Shown here: piece by piece, positions 1 through 9,184 of the stretch
Layout of the letters: each line of letters opens with the position of its first letter
How positions within the stretch are numbered: the stretch's first letter is position 1
Translations under genes and position numbers: made by a program
Assembly (NCBI GenBank): GCA_027081755.1
Contig: JALWJF010000138.1
Location: 1-35,162, forward strand
From: Desulfurococcales archaeon
GTDB lineage: Archaea; Thermoproteota; Thermoprotei_A; Sulfolobales; Ignicoccaceae
Length of the DNA: 35,162 bases
Direction: 5' to 3'
Notes under the pieces: model-generated
What the model saw: only the letters and a program-made list of their open reading frames with translations
What the model was told of the DNA's origin: nothing
Databases searched by the model: none

Positions 1-2
1 GC

Positions 3-566
3 GCGAAATTTAAGGCAAAATACTTGGTTTTCCATCTAACCACGTCAGAGAAGCTAGAGGATGACGTGAAGGGAAAAGTCTTCGAAGCGGGAAAGAAGTC
101 TGTAATAGAGATAAGTGAGTACGCAAGAGAAAAGAGAGTTGACGTCGCACTAGAGAATACACCAAGATTGGGTCAGCCGGACTACTTTGCAACCCTTCAC
201 TCTTTAACGGACATACGATTCTGCTTCGACATAGGTCACGCCGTAACTACATTCAAAAGCAGACATAAAATGAAGTTAGATAACATTAACGTTGATGAAG
301 TGTTAGAAGTGTGGAAGGCAGCTATAGGAGACAGGGTTAGGTGCCTACACGTACACGGTGTAGAACAAGAAAAGGGTAAGACCAAATCACATCAAATGCT
401 CATTTATCCCATAACCAAGAGAGTCACTGCAAAAGCTATAGCAATGATGGGAGTAGACGATGTTACCCTTGAGATATATTACAATAAGGGCAAAGAAGTT
501 GAGCCAAGGGAACTGGCAAAAGAGATACGGGACATAAAGTCTTGGGAGAAGGTTTACTTGAAGTGA
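3..566 (+). CDS. Sugar-phosphate isomerase/epimerase-like TIM barrel (AP endonuclease 2 family), 5' end truncated by window edge
   Basis: Open frame continues upstream of the first Met to the window edge (AKFKAKYLVFHL...); motifs ALENTP, FCFDIGHA, LHVHGV and VTLEIY are typical of the xylose isomerase-like TIM barrel. Confidence 0.7.
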   Translation, partial: AKFKAKYLVFHLTTSEKLEDDVKGKVFEAGKKSVIEISEYAREKRVDVALENTPRLGQPDYFATLHSLTDIRFCFDIGHAVTTFKSRHKMKLDNINVDEVLEVWKAAIGDRVRCLHVHGVEQEKGKTKSHQMLIYPITKRVTAKAIAMMGVDDVTLEIYYNKGKEVEPRELAKEIRDIKSWEKVYLK

Positions 567-1102
567 TAGAGAGGTAGGTTTGGAAGCCTTATTCCCCTTT
601 GACCTTGATAGTGCCCTTGCAAGAAGTATTCCTTCTCGACCGGGCTATCGAGTCTCACGAAGACCAAGTGAAGGAAAGGCGTCCCCGGTCTTAGCCTTAC
701 TGGGAAGGAGCTACCGATGACTTCAATTACTATCTGACCCTCAAAACCTGCATCAACCACCGTTGGTGGGATATATAGACCAAGCCTAGCTAGCGTACTC
801 TTTAGATTCACTAGGGCCACTAAGTCAGAGGGCATCTTTACATATTCTAAAGTATGGAGAAGCACGTGCTCATAAGGCTTTATAATTATTCCCTCTTGTC
901 CCATTACACTAACTTCATAGTATTTACTTACATCAAGGGACTTATTGACATCTAGAGCTTCATCTACTTCTTTGAATCGGGCATACTCCTCCCCTATTCT
1001 TAGATCCACTCCGTTCTCCCTTATCTGTCCCTTTTCAAGAGGTTCTATCATGAGCCAACCTTTCTCTATATAGGCTCTTATTCCCCTGTCCGAGAGTATC
1101 AT
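554..1102 (-). CDS. dcd: dCTP deaminase
   Basis: MILSDRGIRAYIEKGWLMIEP...NGVDLRIG...LVNLKSTLARLGLYIPPTVVDAGFEGQIVIEV; the internal Met at 1102 is a better start than the 1237 start in the ORF track. Confidence 0.9.
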   Translation of the reverse strand: MILSDRGIRAYIEKGWLMIEPLEKGQIRENGVDLRIGEEYARFKEVDEALDVNKSLDVSKYYEVSVMGQEGIIIKPYEHVLLHTLEYVKMPSDLVALVNLKSTLARLGLYIPPTVVDAGFEGQIVIEVIGSSFPVRLRPGTPFLHLVFVRLDSPVEKEYFLQGHYQGQRGIRLPNLPLYHFK

Positions 1103-1193
1103 ATGTTTGCCCAGAGTGGCGCTAGAGTCGGTGAGAAAAATAAAGTAGTTTCCACTTATTTTCCTCATCTCGTTCAACTTCCGGGGTCGAGGT

Positions 1194-1544
1194 TTGGATG
1201 AGGAACCCTTCGTATTCGTCATAGAGTCGTTTGACAAGGAGGGAGAGCCTCATGAGAGGCTCATATCCTGTGTAGAAAGGAGGAGAGACGCTATTGGAAT
1301 AATGGAGGGAATTATGCTTTCCGCAAGTGAGAGAGAGCCAGTCATATGTGTCACTGGTAAGCACTTGACCCCTAACAGAGTCTATGACAGATTCATAGTT
1401 GTCATTCCAATAAAGGCCGCTTTAATAGACATTGATGAAGATGAAGACATTGAATATTGGGAGATTGATAACAAAATATATGAATTAGTTAATGAAGAAG
1501 ACGAGATGGGCTACAGTAGGGTTGCTATTAATAGGTACGATTAG
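1194..1544 (+). CDS. Hypothetical acidic protein
   Basis: 116-aa ORF filling the space between dcd and the Lrp-like gene; ends in a 4-nt convergent overlap. No family recognised. Confidence 0.6.
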   Translation: MDEEPFVFVIESFDKEGEPHERLISCVERRRDAIGIMEGIMLSASEREPVICVTGKHLTPNRVYDRFIVVIPIKAALIDIDEDEDIEYWEIDNKIYELVNEEDEMGYSRVAINRYD

Positions 1545-1774
1545 GAGGTTAAAGATATTAAGGTCGTTGTTTCTCTTATTCCTTCTAGTTTCCTTACTTT
1601 CTCCAGTATGAAGTCTTCGATCTTGTTTAAGCTGTCAGCTTCAAAGACGGCCACCACGTCAACAGGGCCTGTCACTATATCAACAGTTTTGACATACGGT
1701 AGCGTCTTTAGGGCTTCAAACACCTTATTCTCCATACCGGACTCGGTCTTAACCAATAAGTATACACGAGCCAC
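1541..1774 (-). CDS. Stand-alone Lrp/AsnC ligand-binding (RAM) domain protein
   Basis: MARVYLLVKTESGMENKVFEALKTLPYVKTVDIVTGPVDVVAVFEADS: classic single RAM domain, no HTH. Confidence 0.85.
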   Translation of the reverse strand: MARVYLLVKTESGMENKVFEALKTLPYVKTVDIVTGPVDVVAVFEADSLNKIEDFILEKVRKLEGIRETTTLISLTS

Positions 1775-1809
1775 GCTATCCCCATAGCGATTTCATACCC
1801 CACTCCTAA

Positions 1810-2712
1810 TTACTCTACTGCGATGCCTACTGTCTCTTTGATATTCTTGAAACCTTTCTCTTTTAACCACCAAGCTATTCCGGCACTGACTTCTGAGAAT
1901 ACTCTGGGACCCTTGTCAACTAAAGCTGTACCTATCTGAACTGCTGAAGCACCCGCGAGTATGAGTTCTACGGCATCTCTCCATTCGTAAACGCCACCTA
2001 CTCCTATTATGGGAGCCTTAGTTTCCTTGTAAACATCATAGATGGCCCTAACGGCTATTGGGTGTATTGCCCTACCGGATAAGCCACCCACTTTGTTCGA
2101 AAGGACGGGTTTCATTACATCTACATCTATTACCATAGCTCTCAAGGTATTTATTAATGTCAAGCCAGATGCTCCGGCTTCCAAGGCCTTAGAGGCGGTT
2201 TCGACTAATCTATCAACATAACCGAGCTTGACGAATACGGGTACATCAACTGTAGTCGCGACGGCTTCGGTTATCCTCTTTACCATTTTTATATCCATTC
2301 CGATTTCCAGTCCCATTCCCTTTGCGTGTGGACAAGAGAGGTTTAACTCTAGAGCAGAGGCTCCGACGTCAACGGCTTCCCAAGCGACTTCTTGAAACTC
2401 GTTCTCATCCTTTCCTGCTATAGATACTATGACGGGTAGGTTGAACTTTTTCCCCACCTCAACTAATCTTCTGAGAGCCTTCTTTCCTGGATTCGAGAGA
2501 CCTACGGCATTTACTAGTCCACATGGTGTGGAAACAACTATTGGTGGATCATAGCCTTTACGAGGCTCTGGGGTTATACTCTTGGTCACTAGGGCACCTA
2601 TCTTGGCTCTCTTGGCTAGATATTCCATAGCATTTTCTTTGCCTCCTAAGATGCCAGAGGCTGGCATAAGAGGATTATCTAATCTTAAACCGCCAACCTC
2701 AGTCTCGAGCAT
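1810..2712 (-). CDS. pyrD: Dihydroorotate dehydrogenase (class 1B type)
   Basis: LDNPLMPASG, ALELNLSCPHAKGMG, VPVFVKLG, IIGVGGVYEWRDAVELILAGASAVQIGTAL. Confidence 0.92.
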   Translation of the reverse strand: MLETEVGGLRLDNPLMPASGILGGKENAMEYLAKRAKIGALVTKSITPEPRKGYDPPIVVSTPCGLVNAVGLSNPGKKALRRLVEVGKKFNLPVIVSIAGKDENEFQEVAWEAVDVGASALELNLSCPHAKGMGLEIGMDIKMVKRITEAVATTVDVPVFVKLGYVDRLVETASKALEAGASGLTLINTLRAMVIDVDVMKPVLSNKVGGLSGRAIHPIAVRAIYDVYKETKAPIIGVGGVYEWRDAVELILAGASAVQIGTALVDKGPRVFSEVSAGIAWWLKEKGFKNIKETVGIAVE

Positions 2713-2781
2713 TTTCTCGCTCCCCTTTGAACACCGGGCCTAAAGATAATACTGACTCCGAAGGAACCTTAGTGGGAAGTC

Positions 2782-3696
2782 ATGAGAAGGGGAGTCATTA
2801 ATACAGTCGAAGTACTGATACTGATAATGATATTCTTAGCGGCAGTGGCCTTCTTTGCAAGCTTTTACCTCAATGCTACCAAACAAGAGGCTAGGGCCGT
2901 CCAAAAGCAAGTAAGTGCGACGAACTTACTACTCAACCCGCCGGTTAAGATGATAGGAGTCATAAGCATTGAAAATGGTACCTTGGTAAACACAGCTTCA
3001 GATACACTAGATGATCCTAACGTAGTAGCGTTTGCATGTATACAAGAAACTGAAGGAGGTAGATGGTGGATTAGCAGTAGTGGAATTAGATATGGGACAC
3101 AAGGTCCTATTTACAGCATATTGAATCACTTGGATAGAAGTGCTAAAATAGTGGCGGCTGTCGGTGAGGGCAATCTGGCCAGTACAGCCATCAACATTAC
3201 TAAGATAAAAGAGAATATAACTACTGTGGCATTCAGCAACACAACTTCCCTTTTAGCAGTATGCTTTGATGTCAGTAAGAATAAGATACTCAACGTCTAC
3301 GCTTTTACAGGGCTTTCATGTGACGAAGAAGTCTTAAATGAAACCGTAAAGGAAGCAGCTCAATGGTGCTACAGTAACATCAAAAACTACGCTCCGGGTG
3401 ATTACTTCAGAGTTTATTTCGTTGACCTCTTCGAATACGCGTTGCCGGGCGGTGTCTCTATAGTTCCCTCACCCGTTTTACCAAAAGATATAGTGAACAA
3501 GGGAGGTGTCTTCACAATGTTAGTAAACTTGGCACAAGATATTAGACCTAATCCGGTGTCAATGCTTGACAAGAAGACTACCGGAACACTAACTTTCGAT
3601 GACATAGCAAACTGGTTAAAGAGTACTGATAATACGACTACTGCTCTAGGGACTTTCAGTGCGTCATGTGAATCGTGTACTTTTTATATAGGCTAA
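2782..3696 (+). CDS. Type IV pilin-like / surface filament protein with class III signal peptide
   Basis: N-terminus MRRGVINTVEVLILIMIFLAAVAFFASFY: short basic leader ending in G, then a Glu-containing hydrophobic helix; several N-x-S/T sequons follow. Confidence 0.6.
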   Translation: MRRGVINTVEVLILIMIFLAAVAFFASFYLNATKQEARAVQKQVSATNLLLNPPVKMIGVISIENGTLVNTASDTLDDPNVVAFACIQETEGGRWWISSSGIRYGTQGPIYSILNHLDRSAKIVAAVGEGNLASTAINITKIKENITTVAFSNTTSLLAVCFDVSKNKILNVYAFTGLSCDEEVLNETVKEAAQWCYSNIKNYAPGDYFRVYFVDLFEYALPGGVSIVPSPVLPKDIVNKGGVFTMLVNLAQDIRPNPVSMLDKKTTGTLTFDDIANWLKSTDNTTTALGTFSASCESCTFYIG

Positions 3697-4349
3697 TCGA
3701 TCTCTATGAACTTATGTATTTGAGGAATTACTCTGAATTCTCTCCTAAGCTCTTTATCTTCTAGAACTCTAAGAGTGAGTTCCCTAGAGACTGTAGAATA
3801 GTCGCCTTCACCACTTAAGGGTTGAAGTATCTTAGGAACCCTTACATCTCCGAGTTCTCTCATGAATCTCTTCACACAAGGTATATCTGATGCTCTTGCT
3901 ACGAGTTTTAGCTCGACTTTGCTAAAGTTATTTATTATCTTTTTTATGGTCTCTACATCAGCCATATAGTAGTCGCAAGTGACTTTTGGACTTAATGTTA
4001 ACCATACATCTCTCCCTTCTAGCGCTCTGGGATATATGGTACCGTTTGTCTCTACCTGGAAAATTCCATCAAAGCCTCTCTTCCTTAGCATCTCTTCAAA
4101 CTTTGATAGACCTTCTTGCTGAAGTAATGGCTCACCGCCAGTAACAACCACTAGGGGAACGCCCTTCGGTAATATTTCTGAGATAAGATCTTCGATCTTA
4201 ACGTGCTTACCCGAAGTCCAACTGTACTTTGTGTCACACCAAGGACAGCGTAGGTTACAACGCGCAAGTCTTACGAAGTAGGCAGGTGTGCCTACTAGAA
4301 GTCCTTCACCTTGAATAGATAAAAAGCGTTCAACTATTTCGAGTTTCAT
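3693..4349 (-). CDS. queE: 7-carboxy-7-deazaguanine synthase (radical SAM)
   Basis: [36 protein letters not shown] (CxxxCxxC) and [11 protein letters not shown]. Confidence 0.9.
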   Translation of the reverse strand: MKLEIVERFLSIQGEGLLVGTPAYFVRLARCNLRCPWCDTKYSWTSGKHVKIEDLISEILPKGVPLVVVTGGEPLLQQEGLSKFEEMLRKRGFDGIFQVETNGTIYPRALEGRDVWLTLSPKVTCDYYMADVETIKKIINNFSKVELKLVARASDIPCVKRFMRELGDVRVPKILQPLSGEGDYSTVSRELTLRVLEDKELRREFRVIPQIHKFIEID

Positions 4350-4738
4350 GCTCCCGACTTGGCCTTTATCTCTTCTAGTTCTTTTATTATTTCTTCCACT
4401 AGGTCCTTAGCTGCTCCGGGATCGATTATTGCTGCACTAGCCGCTTGCACTTCTATTCCGGCTGCTTCTCCCAACTTCTTCTTGCTGGGTACGTATATGT
4501 AAGGTATACCCTTCTCCTCACAGAGGAGGGGTAAGTGGGCTACGATCTCTGGTGGGTCAACGTCCTCCGCTATAAGTACTAACTTGGCTAGTCCCTTCTC
4601 TACTGCTTTTGTGGTCTCGTTGGTACCCTTCTTTATCTTTCCTCCACTCTCCCTGGCTTTTTTGAGAGCCTCGTAGGCTTTCTCGGCCAACTCAGGTGGA
4701 ACCTCGAACTTAACGTAGAATGGCTTGCTCATCCTCAT
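4346..4738 (-). CDS. rpl7ae: Ribosomal protein L7Ae
   Basis: [57 protein letters not shown]; 4-nt overlap with queE start. Confidence 0.97.
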   Translation of the reverse strand: MRMSKPFYVKFEVPPELAEKAYEALKKARESGGKIKKGTNETTKAVEKGLAKLVLIAEDVDPPEIVAHLPLLCEEKGIPYIYVPSKKKLGEAAGIEVQAASAAIIDPGAAKDLVEEIIKELEEIKAKSGA

Positions 4739-4770
4739 CCACCCCTCGTCATGACCCCTCGTCCTACGGG

Positions 4771-4782
4771 GGGTTTAAAGTT
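4771..4782 (-). promoter_or_regulatory. Candidate TATA box for the L7Ae-queE transcript
   Basis: TTTAAA at 4774-4779, about 36 nt upstream of the L7Ae start. Confidence 0.4.
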
Positions 4783-4814
4783 ATCCATCGACACGGAGAG
4801 GGAGGTACGAAGGT

Positions 4815-5141
4815 TTGGAATGGGACTCCATAACTCTCATAATGTTAATATTATCAAATTTTATAATGACTGTAATGGTCTACTTTAAATTGTATACGCT
4901 TGAAGATATTAACAGAATTTTGAGATTTATTGTAAAAAGAATAAAGAAGGAAGAGTGCTTAAAGCCGAAGGCCGCAAGCGCTCTAATTCAAGCTGCTGAA
5001 TTGCTAGCATTAGATGCAAGACGTCTATATGAGAAAACTAACGATAGAGAGTTCTTAGTGATAGCTAAAAAGTGGGAAGAGTTTGTGAGAGCGAATAAAG
5101 GAACAATCCAGAAGCTTATAGACAAAGGACTTGAAGATTAA
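4815..5141 (+). CDS. Hypothetical protein with one N-terminal TM helix and a helical cytoplasmic domain
   Basis: SITLIMLILSNFIMTVMVYF followed by a charged helical region; own intergenic spacers on both sides. Confidence 0.6.
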   Translation: MEWDSITLIMLILSNFIMTVMVYFKLYTLEDINRILRFIVKRIKKEECLKPKAASALIQAAELLALDARRLYEKTNDREFLVIAKKWEEFVRANKGTIQKLIDKGLED

Positions 5142-5171
5142 ACTAATATTACGCTTTAAGGTCTAAGTAAC

Positions 5172-5182
5172 CCTTAAAAACT
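5172..5182 (+). promoter_or_regulatory. Candidate TATA element of the L12 gene
   Basis: CCTTAAAAAC about 35-40 nt upstream of the L12 ATG; SD-like GGTGA is also present at 5202-5206. Confidence 0.4.
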
Positions 5183-5213
5183 AGTACCGTGCCACGCTCC
5201 CGGTGACAAGAGT

Positions 5214-5534
5214 ATGGAGTACATCTATGCGGCTTTATTGCTCCACGCAGCTGGTAAGGAGATAACCGAGGATGCTGTAAAGAAGATACTGGAGGCTGCT
5301 GGCATAGACGTTGACGAGGTCAGAGTCAAGGCCTTAGTGGCCGCTTTGAAGGAGATAAACATCGAAGAGGCCATAAAGAGTGCTACATTCCCAGTAGCAG
5401 CTGCTCCAGCAGCGGCTCCAGCCGCTCCAGCTGCAGAGGAGAAGAAGGAAGAGAAGGCAGAAGAGGAAGAAGAGGAGAAGAAGGAGGTATCCGAGGAAGA
5501 CCTCAGCGCAGGTCTGGGAGCTCTGTTCGGTTAA
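5214..5534 (+). CDS. rpl12: Ribosomal protein L12 (P1/aL12)
   Basis: [45 protein letters not shown] ... Ala/Pro hinge, Glu-rich tail, GLGALFG end. Confidence 0.97.
   Translation: MEYIYAALLLHAAGKEITEDAVKKILEAAGIDVDEVRVKALVAALKEINIEEAIKSATFPVAAAPAAAPAAPAAEEKKEEKAEEEEEEKKEVSEEDLSAGLGALFG
5416..5530 (+). repeat. Copy 1 of a 115-bp perfect direct repeat encoding the P-stalk C-terminal tail (in L12)
   Basis: Identical base for base to 16421-16535 (offset 11005). Confidence 0.97.
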
Positions 5535-6565
5535 ACGCCTTTTTCACTTACGAAGTCTTTAAGAGCCTTCTTAACTAAGAATTCCATCATTTCCTCAAGT
5601 CCTTCTCCAGTCTTCATCGAAACCTTGTATACGGGCAGACCTAACTCTTTAGCATACTCTTCGGCTAACTTTACCTTCCTTTCGTTAGCTATGTCCATCT
5701 TGTTCAGTGCAACCACTACCTTACTTTTTGGCACAATTTTTAGAACGTTTTCTAACACGGTATTTTGCTCTTCTATACCATAGCTTTCATCACTTACGTC
5801 ATAAAGGAACAGAAGTACATTCGGTAGGTATCTGATAGCAACTGCTGCCTTCCTTTCTATTTCGTTCAATTTTTCCCAAGGCCTATCGAGTATTCCGGGC
5901 GTGTCGATGACTTGTAGCTTGTATTTCTTTAAGTCCACATGACCTACATGCACTTGTTTTGTAGTGAATGGATAAGAGGCGACCTCGACCTCTGCAGTAG
6001 AGATCCTCTTTACAAAGCTAGACTTGCCAGAAGACGGCATCCCCGCTACGACGAGTCTAGGTTGCTCAAAGTCTATTGAAGGTAACTGCGCTATTGCATA
6101 CTTGAAGTCCCTTATGGTCTTGAAAGCTCCAGACGATCTTCTAACCATGCTCAGAGCTCTTCCCACAGCTTCTCTCCTAAGCCTGGCAGCTTCCTCTAAA
6201 CTGACCGCGCTTCTTACTATAGCTCTGTAATCTTCCCACATTTCTTTCATCTTTCGTCGAAGTTTTATCAGACCCTTAACGCTTGCCCAATACTTCCGAT
6301 AAGGGACCGTTAATGATGCCAATTCCAAGTAAAATGGATGAATGGCTTCTGGTGGAGGTAATTTGTCCAAGAACGACATCTTATCTATTATTATTTGGTA
6401 AACTAAGTTAACTCTGTTTATCTCTAGATTAATTATATCTCTCGTCCTCTTGCTCTTGGCCCTTAACTCTGGATATCTCCTCAATACTTTACCCACTATT
6501 TCCTCAGCTGTTGGTACGTGTAGATGCCGGAAATAGCCCGGTGGGTCCCTCAACATCACTTTCAA
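5531..6565 (-). CDS. NOG1-family GTPase
   Basis: [18 protein letters not shown] (G1), [10 protein letters not shown] (G3), ALNKMDIA (G4); N-terminal NOG1 helical domain. Confidence 0.92.
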   Translation of the reverse strand: MKVMLRDPPGYFRHLHVPTAEEIVGKVLRRYPELRAKSKRTRDIINLEINRVNLVYQIIIDKMSFLDKLPPPEAIHPFYLELASLTVPYRKYWASVKGLIKLRRKMKEMWEDYRAIVRSAVSLEEAARLRREAVGRALSMVRRSSGAFKTIRDFKYAIAQLPSIDFEQPRLVVAGMPSSGKSSFVKRISTAEVEVASYPFTTKQVHVGHVDLKKYKLQVIDTPGILDRPWEKLNEIERKAAVAIRYLPNVLLFLYDVSDESYGIEEQNTVLENVLKIVPKSKVVVALNKMDIANERKVKLAEEYAKELGLPVYKVSMKTGEGLEEMMEFLVKKALKDFVSEKGV

Positions 6566-9143
6566 ACCCGTAATCCCTCATGCCCGAAGAGTTAAGTCTC
6601 TGGGAGATCTTACTCAAAACCATTTCTCTAAGCCTCTGGAGGAGTCTCCGCTTATCCTCCATGAACACTACATCGCTAAAGGCATTAGCGACTATTACAT
6701 GAGCAAAGGGGCTTGGCACGTCCAGAGGTCCTACAACTTTCACTTCTATGTAACCTTTTTCTATTCTCATTACCGTTTCTATGGCAGCGTCTATGTTCAT
6801 GTAATCTTCTAATATCTCTCGCAAGGTCTCCTTGTAAACTGGAAAGTCCTCTATGTTTTCCACGACCTCTATCAGTTGCTGAGCAGAGATTTGCATTCGT
6901 TCGGGACTTTTCTCGTGCCCTCTATACCTCTTCAGTATCATGAAACTTCTTTGGGCGCAATGCCTAAACCTTCTTTTGAAGAGTTCTGTCCTTTTTACTG
7001 CCTCTTCTACATACTTTCTTACATTAACGCTATTTACGTCATTTAGCACTTCCTTGATATCTATGTCAGGATGGCCAGGTACTGTCAACATGAAACCATA
7101 ATCAGTAACTGTCACACTTACGTTGGTACCCACTTTCTTCCCTAAGGCATAAGCATATGCTCTAGATAGAGCATCTATCCCTCTTCTCCCTATTAAGAAG
7201 TGGAAGATAAAGTTTCTCCTATCCGGTTCATCCCATATTTCAATTAGATAGGTACTATCTCCAGGCACTACGCCTATATACTGTTCTTGTTCCTTAGCAT
7301 AATCTATTAAGGATTTAGCCGCATGCAACTCTAAGTTATACTCTTTGCTCAATTCATGTACGCTATATTTTAGCAATCTCTCTCTGAACCTCGCCACCTC
7401 TCTGGCAGAGTCGTATGCCAAGGGTAGCATCTCACTAAACCACGCCGGAACTGTTGGTCTCTCGCTAGGAGCCGGTTCAACGTAAATATTCATGCCTTTG
7501 GAGTAGAGGAAGCGGTAAGTCTTTCCCGACAGCACAAAGACGTCCCCCGGTACCAAGTTCTGAGCAAATAGTTCCTCTACGTTACCCAGAGGTTTCCCGG
7601 TCTTTGCATCATAAACCCTCACCTTACTTTCATCTGGTATGGTACCAGCATTCATGAGGTATATCATTCTCGTGGTTCTCTTCCTCTTCAAAACGTTCTT
7701 CTCCTTATCCCAGTATATTTTGGGATATACCTTCTCCTCCTCGAGCCCGTACTCACCAGCCAAGTACTTTACTACGGATATGAAGTCATCCCAGCTTAAA
7801 TCCCAGTAGGGATAAGCCCTCTTAGTTATTTCGTATGCTCTCTTAAGTTCAACTTCTCCCATCTCTAAGGTCAGAGCTATTATGTGCTGTGCTAGAACAT
7901 CTAAGGCGTTCTTTGGTATCCTGACCCTATCTATCTTCTTCTCCATAGCTAGCTTAGCCAAAACCGCGTTTTCTAACAAATCGTCTCTGTCAACAACTAT
8001 TATCCTTCCCTTTGAGACTGCATCTATCCTATGACCTGCCCTTCCCACTCTTTGCAAAAGTCTGCTAACGCTCTTGGGGCTTGAGAGTAAGATCACCAAA
8101 TCTACGTGACCTATATCTATACCCATTTCCAGAGAAGTAGAGGTAACGACGACCTTCAGCTCTCCTTTCTTAAGTTTTTCCTCCACCTCCAACCTCACTT
8201 CACGTGAAAGGGATGAGTGATGTGCTGCTACTTTGTCCGCTAAACCTTCTTTCTCTAAGTACTGCTTCAGTTTGAAAGCGACCTTTTCGGTGCTGTGTCT
8301 CGTATTGGTGAATATTAGAACTGCCCTATGCTGCTTTATTAATTCAACCATCTTCTTGTAAATGGATTCATTTAGCTCCTCAGCACTGGCATTAACAATG
8401 TCCTTTACTGGGCTTAACACCTTTATATCTATAGGCTTCGAAAACCTCGCATCAACTATCCAGACCTCTCTGTCCTTACCCCCTAAGAACGATGCCATGG
8501 TTTCTAATGGATGTATTGTAGCACTCAAACCGATCCTTTGATATTCTGTCAGTTCTGCCAACCTTTCCATACTTAGAACTAAGTGTGTGCCCCTCTTACT
8601 AGAGGCTATTTCATGTATTTCATCTACTATGAGCCATCGAACCTCAGATAGTTTCTCTCTGAATTTTGGAGATGCTAAAGCTAGGGCAAAGCTCTCTGGA
8701 GTAGTTATGAGAATGTGGGGAGGTTTTCTCAGCTGTTTCTGTTTCTCGCTGGGAGAGGTATCGCTGGTCCTTATGGCTACCCTTATCTTCTGCGTATTCT
8801 CTGGTACAAGCTGATATATCTCATTTAACGGTTCCAATAAGTTCCTCCTCATGTCATTACCTAAAGCTCTCAAGGGAGAAATGTAAATCGCATACACTTT
8901 GTCTTCGAGAGCTCCATCTATTGCCTTCCTCAGTAGTTCGTCTATTATGCCCAAGAAGGCTGCTAATGTCTTCCCGGTTCCAGTAGGAGATGATATTAGG
9001 ACATGCCTTCCCTCTTTGATAAGCTTTATAGCTCCTCTCTGGGGAGGAGAAAGGTTGCTATACTTTCCTTCGAACCAGCGCCTAACTATAGGATGGAGAA
9101 GCTTCAAGACTTCCTCTGAGGGAGGTAGTGGATCCAACCTCAT
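6504..9143 (-). CDS. lhr: Lhr-type superfamily 2 DEAD/DEAH helicase
   Basis: ISSPTGTGKTLAAFLGI, VDEIHEI, GLSATIHP, SLEMGIDIGHVDLVI, QRVGRAGHR and a long Lhr C-terminal region. Confidence 0.93.
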   Translation of the reverse strand: MRLDPLPPSEEVLKLLHPIVRRWFEGKYSNLSPPQRGAIKLIKEGRHVLISSPTGTGKTLAAFLGIIDELLRKAIDGALEDKVYAIYISPLRALGNDMRRNLLEPLNEIYQLVPENTQKIRVAIRTSDTSPSEKQKQLRKPPHILITTPESFALALASPKFREKLSEVRWLIVDEIHEIASSKRGTHLVLSMERLAELTEYQRIGLSATIHPLETMASFLGGKDREVWIVDARFSKPIDIKVLSPVKDIVNASAEELNESIYKKMVELIKQHRAVLIFTNTRHSTEKVAFKLKQYLEKEGLADKVAAHHSSLSREVRLEVEEKLKKGELKVVVTSTSLEMGIDIGHVDLVILLSSPKSVSRLLQRVGRAGHRIDAVSKGRIIVVDRDDLLENAVLAKLAMEKKIDRVRIPKNALDVLAQHIIALTLEMGEVELKRAYEITKRAYPYWDLSWDDFISVVKYLAGEYGLEEEKVYPKIYWDKEKNVLKRKRTTRMIYLMNAGTIPDESKVRVYDAKTGKPLGNVEELFAQNLVPGDVFVLSGKTYRFLYSKGMNIYVEPAPSERPTVPAWFSEMLPLAYDSAREVARFRERLLKYSVHELSKEYNLELHAAKSLIDYAKEQEQYIGVVPGDSTYLIEIWDEPDRRNFIFHFLIGRRGIDALSRAYAYALGKKVGTNVSVTVTDYGFMLTVPGHPDIDIKEVLNDVNSVNVRKYVEEAVKRTELFKRRFRHCAQRSFMILKRYRGHEKSPERMQISAQQLIEVVENIEDFPVYKETLREILEDYMNIDAAIETVMRIEKGYIEVKVVGPLDVPSPFAHVIVANAFSDVVFMEDKRRLLQRLREMVLSKISQRLNSSGMRDYGFESDVEGPTGLFPASTRTNS

Positions 9144-9184
9144 AGTGAAGGACCGTAGAGAAGTTGAAATTCACCAAAAAAGTC

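Noticed and set aside
1103-1237. 45-residue N-terminal extension of dcd in the ORF track
   Set aside because: dCTP deaminases start at the MILSD motif; the extension overlaps the divergent gene at 1194.
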